From JBKBII01 sp046299415 (GTDB lineage Bacteria > Pseudomonadota > Gammaproteobacteria > Ectothiorhodospirales > Ectothiorhodospiraceae), in contig JBKBII010000002.1 of the NCBI GenBank assembly GCA_046299415.1, positions 1-64,000 of the forward strand: a stretch of 64,000 nucleotides of DNA. The letters run 5' to 3'. The notes below the pieces were generated by a model. That model saw nothing but the letters and a program-made list of their open reading frames with translations. It made no database searches and was not told where the DNA came from. Below, in pieces: positions 8,775 through 17,887 of this stretch. Made by a program: the position numbers and the translations under genes. Each line of letters begins with the position of its first letter. Position 1 is the stretch's first letter.

Positions 8775-10490
8775 ATGCGCGTCTCGCAGTTTCCCCTCTC
8801 CACGACCAAAGAAACGCCGGCCGATGCCGACGTCATTTCACAGCAGCTGATGTTGCGTGCCGGATATATCCGTCGACTCGGATCGGGGCTGTATTCCTGG
8901 ATGCCGATCGGCCTGCGCGTCCTGCGCCGCGTCGAGGCGATCGTCCGCGAGGAAATGAATCGCGCCGGCGCACTGGAAGTTCTGATGCCAGCGGTTCAAC
9001 CCGCTGAGCTGTGGCAAGAATCGGGTCGGTGGGACGTCATGGGTGCGGAAATGCTGCGTTTCAAGGATCGACACGGTCGTGACTTCTGCTTCGGACCGAC
9101 CCACGAAGAAGTCATTACCGATATCGCCCGACGCGAGCTCAAGAGCTACAAGCAGCTACCCGTCAACTACTACCAGATCCAAACGAAATTCCGCGACGAG
9201 CGCCGACCCCGCTTTGGATTGATGCGTGCGCGGGAGTTTTTGATGAAGGACGCATACTCATTCCACGCAGACGATGCCTCACTCGAACAGACCTACCAGG
9301 CCATGTTCGACGCCTACACGCGGATCTTCACCCGCTGCGGTCTCGATTTTCGCGCCGTAGCTGCAGATTCCGGTGCCATCGGTGGTGCCCGCTCGCATGA
9401 ATTTCACGTCCTCGCAGACTCGGGCGAAGACGACATCGTATTCAGCCCGGGCGGCTTCGCCGCCAATATTGAGCTCGCGGCATGCCCACCACCCACCTCA
9501 CGCCCCCCCGCAACCGAAACGATGACACGTCTCGCCACCCCCGGTGTGCGCACGATCGAGGATCTCGAGCACACCACTGGACGCGACCGCGACAGACTTC
9601 TCAAAACCCTGATCGTCAGAGCCAGTCACGAGTCTCCCGCGCCATGGATCGCGCTCGTTCTGCGCGGCGATCACACCCTGAACACGGTCAAAGCCGGCAA
9701 ACATCCGCTGGTTGCAGACCCAGTCGAACTCGCTGACGAATCGAGTATTCGCGCCGTATTTGGCGCGGGCCCGGGCTCGCTCGGCCCCGTCAATTGTCCC
9801 ATTCCAGTGATTGTTGACGCGACCGCAGCGGCCTGCGCCGATTTCGTCGTTGGCGCCAACGAGGACGACGTCCATCTAACCGGCGTCAACTGGTCACGCG
9901 ACCTACCCGAACCCATGGTCGCCGACCTGCGTAACATCACGGCAGGTGAACCTGCACCGGACGGCTCGGGCCCGGTTGAAATCCGCCGCGGCATCGAGGT
10001 CGGCCATGTGTTCCAACTGGGTCGGAAATACTCCGAGGCAATGAGCGCCAGCGTGCTCGACGAGCAAGGCAAAAGCATCACATTGACGATGGGCTGCTAC
10101 GGCATCGGTGTTTCGCGCGTGGTCGCCGCCGCGATTGAGCAACACCACGATCAGCACGGAATCGCGTGGCCGGAAGCGCTTGCGCCCTTCGACGTTGTCC
10201 TATGTCCCATCAACGCCAAAAAATCCCAGCGCGTTCGAGATGCGGCCGAGGCCTTGCATGAACGGGTGACCAACGCCGGACTCGAAGTGCTGCTCGACGA
10301 CCGTGGCGAACGCCCCGGCGTGATGTTCGCAGACGCCGAGCTGATCGGGATCCCGCATCGGATCGTCGTTGGTGAAAAGGGCCTCGACGCCGGGACCTAT
10401 GAATACCAACGACGCGCGGAGGGCGAAGCCGAACACCTCTCCGAGGAAGACCTGATCGCTCGCTTGATCGCGGCTAACAAAGCCCGATGA
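8775..10490 (+). CDS. proS: Proline--tRNA ligase
   Basis: 571 aa, the same length as the E. coli enzyme (572). Class II synthetase that charges tRNA-Pro. It starts MRVSQFPLSTTKETPADADV, as bacterial-type ProRS does, with motif 2 at FRDERRPRFGLMRAREFLMKDAYSFH, and GPTHEE is present. An editing (INS) domain fills the middle (about residues 225-410). Then come the motif 3 region MGCYGIGVSR and the C-terminal anticodon-binding domain (DRGERPGVMFADAELIGIPHR). ATG 8775 is preceded by GAGGA 5 bp upstream. It stands alone on the plus strand. Confidence 0.97.
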   Translation: MRVSQFPLSTTKETPADADVISQQLMLRAGYIRRLGSGLYSWMPIGLRVLRRVEAIVREEMNRAGALEVLMPAVQPAELWQESGRWDVMGAEMLRFKDRHGRDFCFGPTHEEVITDIARRELKSYKQLPVNYYQIQTKFRDERRPRFGLMRAREFLMKDAYSFHADDASLEQTYQAMFDAYTRIFTRCGLDFRAVAADSGAIGGARSHEFHVLADSGEDDIVFSPGGFAANIELAACPPPTSRPPATETMTRLATPGVRTIEDLEHTTGRDRDRLLKTLIVRASHESPAPWIALVLRGDHTLNTVKAGKHPLVADPVELADESSIRAVFGAGPGSLGPVNCPIPVIVDATAAACADFVVGANEDDVHLTGVNWSRDLPEPMVADLRNITAGEPAPDGSGPVEIRRGIEVGHVFQLGRKYSEAMSASVLDEQGKSITLTMGCYGIGVSRVVAAAIEQHHDQHGIAWPEALAPFDVVLCPINAKKSQRVRDAAEALHERVTNAGLEVLLDDRGERPGVMFADAELIGIPHRIVVGEKGLDAGTYEYQRRAEGEAEHLSEEDLIARLIAANKAR

Positions 10491-10954
10491 AGCGAGCCCG
10501 GATGGAACGTATTCGAGACGAAACTGCAGGTCGGAAGTCCTGAAGAGTCGCCCAACACGCGATCAAGCAAAAGCCAATGGCCCGGTGTCGCTGGCACTGG
10601 TCGGTGGGTCTGGCGACCTCAACAGTCAGCGGGCCCGCAAAACCGAGCGGTACGACGACCCTCACGCATCCAACGGCGGCGGTGACGGCGAGCCGGCGCG
10701 CCAGTGACGCACGAGGAATGAGAGATGAGGTCATGCTGCACTGCGGCGCCGAGGGGGGACGTTCGAGCGACGACCGCTCGCGTCCTCACGCCTTCACCAC
10801 ACAAGCTTAAGCCGACTCACACAAACATTTGCTCTCGCACTCTCATACCGACCGAACACGACTCAGAATCGCTGCGACATCGTCGTGAACTATTTGACTC
10901 ACTCTTCTCACCCCAGACCCGATCTAAAACTCGCCAACCCAAGGATCAATCACG
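10491..10954. other. Intergenic region after proS
   Basis: About 460 bp. The open frames have no conserved features and several overlap. No clear terminator or promoter stands out. Confidence 0.45.
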
Positions 10955-11185
10955 ATGCAAAAGCCGCCGCTCAAACACCGACTTGTTTTTGCTTTTTTCA
11001 TGGGCGGCCTGATGTCCTTCTTGATGTCGGCCGTCATCACGTTCATCAATCTCGGACTGCCGCAAAACTTCCTGATGTTATGGATGCAGGCCTGGTGGCC
11101 CGCGTGGCTCATTGCCTCTCCGGTTGCCTTTTTTGTTGGCCCAATCGCGCAACGCCTTACGGCACTGACGGTTGCGCGCCTGTAA
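10955..11185 (+). CDS. DUF2798 family small membrane protein
   Basis: 76 aa with two hydrophobic helices: residues about 10-30 (LVFAFFMGGLMSFLMSAVITF) and about 45-65 (WPAWLIASPVAFFVGPIAQRL). The pattern of a first helix with GxxMS, a central WMxxWxxAW segment, and a second helix ending in P.A.RL fits DUF2798, a family of two-helix inner-membrane proteins of unknown function. AAGGA lies before the ATG. No neighbour is obviously coupled to it. Confidence 0.75.
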   Translation: MQKPPLKHRLVFAFFMGGLMSFLMSAVITFINLGLPQNFLMLWMQAWWPAWLIASPVAFFVGPIAQRLTALTVARL

Positions 11186-11609
11186 CACGCATCTCAAGCG
11201 AACCATTGCGCGCACAGGTTCAAAAACGGCGACCGAGGACCACGCACGGACCGCCAACCCTAGTGATCGCCGCACGCCTCAGGCATTCCAAAACCAGATC
11301 AGCGCGATTCGAACGTCGAGCTTGGCATCGCGTCAAAGCGCTCGGTCACGCTCGAAACTTTTGCGCGTGGTCGTGGCAAAACCGGTTTCAAGCCAACATA
11401 GGGCCCGGCGAATAACGGGGGCTGGGCTCGCAACCACAGCGGCCGCCACACCTCAAAGTGGCGTGGATCCTTGAACCCACGCATCCGTGACAAGATTGGC
11501 AATCACGACGGCAACGCCAACAGCGCTCGAAATCTCTTCCGGATCCGATACGAATCCCGGCTTCTACCCGAGGCTTGACGATGCCCTTTACTTCGATTAA
11601 ACTGGAAAC
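11186..11609 (+). other. Intergenic region with the ars promoter at its end
   Basis: About 420 bp without a credible gene. Its last 36 bp carry the promoter described at 11575-11603. Confidence 0.5.
11575..11603 (+). promoter_or_regulatory. arsR promoter, predicted leaderless transcript
   Basis: TTGACG (11575-11580), a 17 bp spacer, then TAAACT (11598-11603). A start site 7 bp after the -10 box falls on base 11610, the A of the arsR start codon. There is no good Shine-Dalgarno sequence in front of that ATG, only a weak GGAA. So arsR may be translated from a leaderless mRNA. ArsR autorepression at this site is expected from the family but no operator dyad is obvious. Confidence 0.6.
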
Positions 11610-11957
11610 ATGGAAACGAAACAAGCCTTGCTGTTGCTCGCCGCTCTGGCCCAACCCACACGGCTCGCGATTTATCGCCGTCTCGTCGAAGCCGGGCCTA
11701 ATGGTCTCAGCGCTGGCGAGCTGGCGTCGGTGCTCGACCTTCCCGCCTCGTCAGCCTCGTTTCATTTTAAAGAGCTGGTTGCGTCTGGCCTCGTCGAGGC
11801 CCGGCCACACAGTCGCTTCGTGATTTACGCCGCCCGATACGATCAGATGGACGCGCTGATCACATTTCTGACCGAAAACTGCTGCCGCGACTCAGGATCT
11901 TGTACGCCCGCAAATCTCTGCCGATCACCGCCCCCACCACCGGAGCCCTCTCAATGA
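11610..11957 (+). CDS. arsR: ArsR family arsenic-responsive repressor
   Basis: 115 aa winged-helix repressor of the ArsR/SmtB family. The recognition helix is within SSASFHFKELVASGLVEAR. The classical metal site in the DNA-binding helix (ELCVCDL) is absent; the equivalent segment reads ELASVLDL. Instead Cys residues cluster at the C-terminus (C91, C92, C98, C104), like the Acidithiobacillus-type ArsR that uses a C-terminal Cys triad for trivalent arsenic. It overlaps arsI by 4 bp (ATGA), so the two are translationally coupled. It probably represses its own operon until arsenite or methylarsenite binds. Confidence 0.92.
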   Translation: METKQALLLLAALAQPTRLAIYRRLVEAGPNGLSAGELASVLDLPASSASFHFKELVASGLVEARPHSRFVIYAARYDQMDALITFLTENCCRDSGSCTPANLCRSPPPPPEPSQ

Positions 11958-12442
11958 AACGCCTGCACGTTCATATCGCCGTTCCCAAGCTCAGCGCCGC
12001 TGTCACCTTCTACACCACGTTGTTCGGCCAGGCGCCGAGCAAAATGAAATCCGACTACGCCAAGTGGCAGCTCGACGATCCTTGCGTCAACTTCGCCATT
12101 TCAGCGCGCGGCGCTCGATCGGGCGTCGACCATCTTGGTATTCAGGTCGATGAAGACGATGAACTCGCCGAAATTGAAACCCGCTTGCGACAGGGTGACC
12201 GCGCAATTGCCGAATCCATGGTCGAAGAAACGGGCGCCGTGTGCTGCTACGCGCACTCCAACAAGTTCTGGGTAACCGACCCTGCCGGCGTGGCCTGGGA
12301 GACCTACCGTACGCTCGCGGACGTGCCCCTGTTCAACGCCACGAATGAAGACCAAGATCACCCATCTGAATCCGCAGCCTGCTGTGCGCCACCGTCAAAA
12401 ACGCCAAGCGCCGTGAGTTCGGGTTGCTGCGGCGAGCGCTGA
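11954..12442 (+). CDS. arsI: ArsI-type C-As lyase (VOC family, organoarsenical demethylase; CadI-related)
   Basis: 162 aa vicinal-oxygen-chelate fold enzyme. In characterised ArsI, Fe(II) bound by two His and a Glu splits the C-As bond of methylarsenite and aromatic arsenicals, and a vicinal Cys pair binds the arsenical. Here H5, H60 and E116 fit the metal triad and C97-C98 (in GAVCCYAHSNKFW) fit the pair. The C-terminal tail has further Cys pairs (AACCAPP, SGCCGER), which are common in this group. It starts inside the arsR stop codon (ATGA). CadI-like proteins share the same fold and have been linked to cadmium, but the ars context favours ArsI. Confidence 0.87.
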   Translation: MKRLHVHIAVPKLSAAVTFYTTLFGQAPSKMKSDYAKWQLDDPCVNFAISARGARSGVDHLGIQVDEDDELAEIETRLRQGDRAIAESMVEETGAVCCYAHSNKFWVTDPAGVAWETYRTLADVPLFNATNEDQDHPSESAACCAPPSKTPSAVSSGCCGER

Positions 12443-12935
12443 TCGTCAATCGACGGCCAGCACGCCGACGAGCGCGGACCCACCATGGAATGGAAACCTC
12501 GCGAATGGCATCGCCATGCCCGTTCCAATGCGTGTAGGCACTGCCCGCCCCGTCCCCATCGCGCCGCTCCACCACCGACTCATGAATGGTGAGATCTCCC
12601 CCTGTGCGAGGGGTCGGAGGATCGGCGTCAGCGCCGTCACGACGACAAAGGCCGTCACCACGCACCATGTCAACGCCTCGATTACCCACCAACCGGACGC
12701 GTCGACGCAACACCTCGAACACCACCCGAACCGCCGCTGGCCCGACAAACACAGCGTGGCCAGACACACGACGGTCACCCGCACACCCCGCGGTCGCCGT
12801 TGACCAAGCGATGAGCTTCATACCGATCGGACGCACGGGAGGGCATCGAATCGCCAGTGACATCGCCCGCATCGCGCCGCCAAACCCGAAGCTGTCCGAC
12901 TTTGACCCCACCAAACATCATCGAGAGATTCATCC
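12443..12935. other. 493 bp spacer inside the ars cluster
   Basis: arsI and arsB are separated by 493 bp. The plus strand has no credible gene. On the minus strand a 112-codon frame (12784-12446) has a hydrophobic stretch (ALTWCVVTAFVVVTALTPIL) and is Trp-rich, but it has no recognised domain and overlaps other open frames, so I do not call it. No terminator is obvious, so arsB could still be reached by read-through from arsRI. Confidence 0.4.
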
Positions 12936-14240
12936 ATGCTGCTCGCCCTTGCGATCTTCGTCATCACCCTGACCCTCGTGATCTGGCAACCCAAAATTCT
13001 CGGCCGCAAACTGGGTATCGGGGTCTCGGCGATGGGCGGGGCCGCAGTCGCGCTGGCCACGGGCGTCATCTCGATAGGTGATATCCCGATCGTTTTCGAT
13101 ATCGTCTGGAACGCGACCCTCACGATCGTGTTCATCATCATCATCTCGCTGTTGCTCGACGAAGCGGGATTTTTTCGCTGGGCGGCCCTGCACATCGCCC
13201 AATGGGGCGGCGGCCATGGACGGGCGCTGTTTGCACTCGTGATTTTGCTCGGCGCTATCGTCGCGGCTTTTTTCTCGAACGACGGCGCGGCACTCATGTT
13301 GACCCCGATCGTTCTATCGATGCTGCTCGCCCTTGGTTTCACGCCCGCGGCCGCATTTGCATTCGTCATCGCCGCCGGTTTCATCGCTGACGTCGCGTCG
13401 ACACCGCTGGTGATCTCGAACCTGGTCAACATCGTCGTCGCCGACTACTTCGACATCGGCTTCCGCGACTACGCCGCCGTGATGCTCCCTGTGAATGCCG
13501 TCGCCATTGCGGCGGCACTCGGGGTGTTGTTCGTCTATTTCCGCCGCGACATCCCGCGGCGCTATCCCACCGCCGTGTTGCCGGAACCGCAAACGGCCAT
13601 CCGTGATCGCGCCGTGTTCCGCACCGGTTGGTTCGTTCTCGCGCTGTTGCTGTTCGCGTTTCTGTTCATCGAGCCAATCGGTGTTCCGATTTCATTCATC
13701 GTTGGACCCGCCGCCCTGCTGCTGTGGGCGGTCGCCGCCCGCGGTGCGGTGATCGAATCGAAAAAAATCCTCGGCGACGCACCCTGGCAGATCGTCGTGT
13801 TCTCGCTCGGGATGTATCTGGTCGTCTATGGCCTGCGCAACGCCGGGCTCACGGCCCAGATCGCCGACGGGCTGATCTGGCTTGCGCAATGGGGCGAAAC
13901 CAGCGCCATTATCGGAACCGGTTTGATCGCGGCCCTGCTCGCCTCGGTCATGAACAACATGCCCGGCGTCATGACCCTGACATTGGCGATCGAAGAAGCG
14001 GGGCTGGATGCGTCGATGACCATCGCGATGGCCTACGCCAACATCATCGGATCCGATCTCGGGCCCAAGATCACACCCATCGGCTCGCTTGCGACCTTGA
14101 TGTGGCTCTACGTACTGGCACGAAAGGGCATCCACATCACCTGGGGGCAATATTTCCGCATCGGGATCGTCATCACGCCACCGGTGTTGGTCATCACGCT
14201 GTTGGCTCTGGCCGCGTGGTATCCGATCGTCTCGAACTAA
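12936..14240 (+). CDS. arsB: Arsenite efflux pump ArsB
   Basis: 434 aa, close in length to E. coli ArsB (429). It exports As(III)/Sb(III) across the inner membrane, driven by the proton gradient alone or coupled to ArsA; no arsA is seen. Similarity to E. coli ArsB runs end to end, with landmark segments IWQPK, DIVWNAT, IIISLLLDEAGFF, NDGAALMLTPIV, GFIADVASTPLVISNLVNIV, SLGMYLVVYGLRNAGLT, MNNMP and GSDLGPKITPIGSLATLMWL. Many transmembrane segments (about 12) fill the chain. It lies 493 bp beyond arsI on the same strand and completes a sense-demethylate-export set. Confidence 0.96.
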   Translation: MLLALAIFVITLTLVIWQPKILGRKLGIGVSAMGGAAVALATGVISIGDIPIVFDIVWNATLTIVFIIIISLLLDEAGFFRWAALHIAQWGGGHGRALFALVILLGAIVAAFFSNDGAALMLTPIVLSMLLALGFTPAAAFAFVIAAGFIADVASTPLVISNLVNIVVADYFDIGFRDYAAVMLPVNAVAIAAALGVLFVYFRRDIPRRYPTAVLPEPQTAIRDRAVFRTGWFVLALLLFAFLFIEPIGVPISFIVGPAALLLWAVAARGAVIESKKILGDAPWQIVVFSLGMYLVVYGLRNAGLTAQIADGLIWLAQWGETSAIIGTGLIAALLASVMNNMPGVMTLTLAIEEAGLDASMTIAMAYANIIGSDLGPKITPIGSLATLMWLYVLARKGIHITWGQYFRIGIVITPPVLVITLLALAAWYPIVSN

Positions 14241-14266
14241 CGCGCACGAGGCCGATGGCCCACATT

Positions 14267-14293
14267 GATCAACACGTGCCGATCAACACGTGC
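14267..14293 (+). repeat. Tandem 13 bp direct repeat after arsB
   Basis: GATCAACACGTGC occurs at 14267-14279 and again at 14281-14293, one base apart. It sits between arsB and the MBL-fold gene. It may be a small tandem duplication or a pair of protein sites. Confidence 0.6.
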
Positions 14294-14471
14294 TCCCACA
14301 CGGGCAGCAAACAGGGCGAGGGCAACGGGCCTCCTGCCATCGAATGGGCACGCTCGATGGTATGCGCGTTACCGCGCTGATCGTGGGAACAAAATCCGCT
14401 CGAGGCGCGTTTTACTTGGAGCATTGATCCTTAGGTTTTAATTTTCAAACCCCTTTCAGAGAATCGCATCC

Positions 14472-15467
14472 ATGATCCATTCGTTCACGTCTTCGACAAA
14501 GCGCGCAACACGCAATCGCCTCCTTCTCGTCCTGTTTTCAATCGCCGCGATCGTAACGGCCTCTGCCAGCGCCAAGGATCGATCCTTCGATGAGATCATC
14601 GAGCCGATCGCCGTCACCGATCGAGTGTTCTATCTCTACGGGTCGCTGGAAAACCGGACCCCAATCAACCGCGGTCTGAACGCGAACCTCGGCTTCGTTG
14701 TGACCGACGACGGCGTCGTTTTGATCGATACCGGTCCTAGCCATCTCGCTGCTGCCGAAATCCAGTCGGCGATCGAGGCCGCCACCGGTCAACCCATCAG
14801 GCTGATCGTCAATTTAGGGAGCCAGGATCATCGCTGGCTCGGCAACGATTTCTTCGCCGAACAAGGCCTCGAGATCGTGGCGCTCAAACGCACCGCTGAC
14901 ACCCAGGCGAACCAAGGCGATGGCATCCTTACACGAATGGCCGCCGGCATTGGCGACGACGAACTGGCCGGAACGCGCCCCCTTCCCGCAACGCGCCCCG
15001 TAGACGCTGAGCAGCATGATTTTGAATTAGGCAACGTCGCGTTCTCATTGCGGTTTGCCGGCGATGCCCATTTCCCCGGGGACGCATTTTTGTACCTGCC
15101 TGACGAGTCGGTCGTGTTCACTGGCGACATCGTCTACACCGAGCGCATGCTGGGCATCCATTCGTTCACCAATCCCGTAGGACAGCTCGCGGCTTTTCGC
15201 GCGATCGAAAGCCTCGAGCCGCAGCACGTGGTACCCGGGCACGGTCGCGCCACCAATCTCGACGAGGCCCGCCGTGACACCGGCAATTATCTGGCCACCG
15301 TGATCAAAGAAGTGCGCGCCGCAATCGATGACTGGCGGCCGATCGACGAGGTGGTCGAGGACCTCTCCGATTTCGCAGCCTTCCGCCATTTGCGTCATTA
15401 CGACGATTGGCATCGGCGGAACGTGCATGCCACCTATCTATTCCTAGAAGCCAACCCGGACGAATGA
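14472..15467 (+). CDS. Exported MBL-fold metallo-hydrolase-like protein
   Basis: 331 aa with a signal peptide (about residues 1-34, cleavage near SASA), so periplasmic. The beta-lactamase fold is recognisable: LGFVVTDDGVVLIDTGPS, the D-H segment near residue 119, FTGDIVYTERM and VPGHGRATN. The metal motif normally written HxHxDH reads L-G-S-Q-D-H (residues 115-120), so two His ligands are missing while the later Asp and His are kept. It resembles exported MBL proteins described in quinoprotein or sulfur-oxidation contexts, but none of those partners is next to it. The substrate is unknown and the degenerate motif makes hydrolysis uncertain. Confidence 0.75.
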   Translation: MIHSFTSSTKRATRNRLLLVLFSIAAIVTASASAKDRSFDEIIEPIAVTDRVFYLYGSLENRTPINRGLNANLGFVVTDDGVVLIDTGPSHLAAAEIQSAIEAATGQPIRLIVNLGSQDHRWLGNDFFAEQGLEIVALKRTADTQANQGDGILTRMAAGIGDDELAGTRPLPATRPVDAEQHDFELGNVAFSLRFAGDAHFPGDAFLYLPDESVVFTGDIVYTERMLGIHSFTNPVGQLAAFRAIESLEPQHVVPGHGRATNLDEARRDTGNYLATVIKEVRAAIDDWRPIDEVVEDLSDFAAFRHLRHYDDWHRRNVHATYLFLEANPDE

Positions 15468-15593
15468 ATCGCGCCGTCACGCGGTCGTCAACCTCGGCGG
15501 TTTTAATCTCGGCTATTGGGGATACAGCTCGCAGCATCCCCTTTAAGTCGATCACCACAAGTGGAGCCCCATCATCCGCTGAGGAGCTGATTC

Positions 15594-16340
15594 GTGGTTC
15601 GCTACGTGCCGACGGCCGCCGTCGCGATTTTGCTCGTCCTCTATGTCGTTTTCTTTCTGGTCGACCCGACCGACCGCGCCATCTTGCGGCAGATGGGCGA
15701 ACTCGGCTGGACGGCAGGATCATCACCAGCGACGATCAAGCCCCTTCTCGACGCGCTTTATACCTACGGGCCATGGCCCGGCATCGTGATCGCCTCAGTG
15801 GCACTGATCATGCGAGCCGCCTGGCTACTCAACGATCTGTCCGACCGCCGAGCCTCGCTCGACTCAGCCGCCCGCTGCAGCCGCCGGCGCCTGACCTATC
15901 TTGTACTGGCGTTTCTCATCGGTCCAGGACTCATCGTCAACGCCGCGTTCAAGGATCACTTTGGGCGCGCTCGGCCCGCACAAACCATTGAATTCGGTGG
16001 TCACGCCCGTTATTCACCTCCCGGCCTGCCGGTCTCGCAGTGCGCCCGCAATTGCTCTTTTCCATCCGGACATGCGGCGGCCGCCTTTTATCCACTGGCC
16101 GTGGCGTTTCTGCTCTCGCCGCCCTGGCGACGGCGCCTTTTTTTCGCGGCGATCCTCTGGGGCAGTGCGGTGGGTGTCACGCGGGTATTGCAAGGTGCAC
16201 ATTGGCCGTCGGATGTCGTCGGCGCGTTCCTGATCGTGTATTTGACGAGCGCTGCCCTGCATCGCGCCTTACTGGGACGCTGCCCTGATTGCCCACTGCT
16301 CTGTGGTGCGTCGCCGCCACGCCAGATGACAGCGGCGTGA
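15594..16340 (+). CDS. PAP2 superfamily membrane phosphatase
   Basis: 248 aa. The type 2 phosphatidic acid phosphatase signature is complete: KDHFGRARP, then PSGHAAA, then TRVLQGAHWPSDV, with catalytic His in the second and third motifs. There are several transmembrane helices (about residues 5-25, 60-80, 95-115, 150-230). Such enzymes remove phosphate from lipids such as undecaprenyl pyrophosphate or lipid A. The start codon is GTG at 15594, preceded by a strong GAGGAG. Its stop codon TGA shares a base with the ATG of the GT39 gene, so the pair is coupled; together they suggest polyprenyl-phosphate or lipid A related sugar transfer. The exact substrate is unknown. Confidence 0.88.
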   Translation: MVRYVPTAAVAILLVLYVVFFLVDPTDRAILRQMGELGWTAGSSPATIKPLLDALYTYGPWPGIVIASVALIMRAAWLLNDLSDRRASLDSAARCSRRRLTYLVLAFLIGPGLIVNAAFKDHFGRARPAQTIEFGGHARYSPPGLPVSQCARNCSFPSGHAAAAFYPLAVAFLLSPPWRRRLFFAAILWGSAVGVTRVLQGAHWPSDVVGAFLIVYLTSAALHRALLGRCPDCPLLCGASPPRQMTAA

Positions 16341-17875
16341 TGATTACCCGCGCAATGCTCGTCGTCGGCGGGCTGTCACTGATTGCGGTGACGTCGTGGC
16401 GGCTCGCCGTGATCGCCAACTTTCCGTTCGAGCTCTACGGGGACGAGGCCCAGTACTGGTACTGGTCGCAACACCTCGATTTCGGCTACTACTCGAAGCC
16501 GCCGTTACTCGCTTGGCTGATTGCTCTCAGCACCGAACTGGCCGGTGATGGTCCATTTGGAATCAAGTGGTTCTCACCGCTGCTGTATGCGCTGGCCGCG
16601 ACCTTATTCGGCTGGACGACCAGCCGATGGCTTGGGCTCAAGGCGGGCATCGCCGCCGCTCTGTTATGGCTCACGCTCCCGGCCGTTTCCCTCGGGGCGC
16701 TCGTGGCGTCAACCGATGCGCCCCTGCTCGCCCTCTGGTGTGGCGTGTTGGCGGCGCTGACGCATATCGCGCATGGTGGATCGCCCCGGACGTGGTACCT
16801 CGTGGGCATCCTGAGTGGGCTCGCCCTTCTGACCAAATACAATGCCGTCATCCTCGCGCCAATGATTGTGTTGTGGCTGGCGGCAGAACCCAGTCTGCGC
16901 GCTTGGCTCAAGCGTCCAGAACCCTACGTCGGCGCACTGATTGCAATCACCATTTTTGCGCCCAATCTAGTCTGGAACGCGCGACATGACTTTCCTTCTC
17001 TAAGGCACACCTACGATCTGGCTGATCGCAGTGCGACGGGATCTTTTTGGGCATGGATGTCGGCGCTCTTCGAACAAGCCGGCACACTCGGTCCTGTCCT
17101 GTTTGTGCTGCTTTTATTGAGCCCCTGGCCCTTGCTGCGCGCGTACGCAGTCCGCCATTTCCGGCGGACCGGGGCCATCGATCACAACGCTGGCCCCCGC
17201 GACGGAGAAGTAAAACCGTTTGTGTCGCATCACATTGGCGCACTGCGCTTCGCTCTGGCCCTGTCTTTGCCCTGGGTGTTGGTCATCGGGGTCATTGCCG
17301 TCTCGGGACAGGTCAACGCCAACTGGCTAGCGCCAGCCTGGCCGGGTCTGATATTGCTGACTCTCGTGGCCTGGCCCCACCTACGCAGACTCGAAGTGCC
17401 GTTCTGGGCCACGCTCGCCAGCCATCTCGCCATCATCGTCATTCTGATGCACGTCGCGCCACGCATCCCGGCGGGGGACCGCCTCGACGCGTTCGCTTCC
17501 CTGCGCGGTCATGGCGAACTGACCGAGCAGGTCTTGGCGCAGGCGAGCGCTTGCGGCACGACGACCGTCCTGGTCGATGACCGCATGCTGACCGCGCAAT
17601 TGCTTTACCACACACGAAATCTCGACGCCGGCGTCGTCGAAATCTATCGTCTGCATCCCGACGCCTCCCGCCCCGCACGCGATCATTTCGCGTTAGTGCG
17701 CCCCTGGAGTCAGCCGATCGCGCACGCGTTGATCGTTCACCACTCGCCGCGGCTGCGCGCGAGCGTCACCACGCAGATCGAAGAACGATCGGTCGCTGCG
17801 CCGCGACTGACCCAGCGCGCGGGCGGCAAGTCGATTCAGATCAGTTGTGTCGCACCGGCTCTTTCTGACCTCTGA
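16340..17875 (+). CDS. GT39 / ArnT-like membrane glycosyltransferase
   Basis: 511 aa integral membrane protein of the dolichyl/undecaprenyl-phosphate-mannose (PMT, GT39) superfamily. The catalytic Asp-Glu lies in the first periplasmic loop: ELYGDEAQYWYWSQHLDFGYYSKPPL, typical of ArnT-like enzymes that move a sugar from a polyprenyl phosphate to lipid A or another acceptor. About ten hydrophobic helices follow, then a C-terminal soluble part from about residue 400. It overlaps the PAP2 phosphatase gene by one base (TGATG). It ends 12 bp before the convergent cysG stop. Donor and acceptor cannot be told from sequence. Confidence 0.85.
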   Translation: MITRAMLVVGGLSLIAVTSWRLAVIANFPFELYGDEAQYWYWSQHLDFGYYSKPPLLAWLIALSTELAGDGPFGIKWFSPLLYALAATLFGWTTSRWLGLKAGIAAALLWLTLPAVSLGALVASTDAPLLALWCGVLAALTHIAHGGSPRTWYLVGILSGLALLTKYNAVILAPMIVLWLAAEPSLRAWLKRPEPYVGALIAITIFAPNLVWNARHDFPSLRHTYDLADRSATGSFWAWMSALFEQAGTLGPVLFVLLLLSPWPLLRAYAVRHFRRTGAIDHNAGPRDGEVKPFVSHHIGALRFALALSLPWVLVIGVIAVSGQVNANWLAPAWPGLILLTLVAWPHLRRLEVPFWATLASHLAIIVILMHVAPRIPAGDRLDAFASLRGHGELTEQVLAQASACGTTTVLVDDRMLTAQLLYHTRNLDAGVVEIYRLHPDASRPARDHFALVRPWSQPIAHALIVHHSPRLRASVTTQIEERSVAAPRLTQRAGGKSIQISCVAPALSDL

Positions 17876-17887
17876 ACGACCACCGCA

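Noticed and set aside
12446..12784. 112-codon minus-strand frame with a hydrophobic stretch in the ars gap
   Set aside because: It has no recognised family, lies opposite to the operon and overlaps other open frames; kept only as a note in the gap entry.
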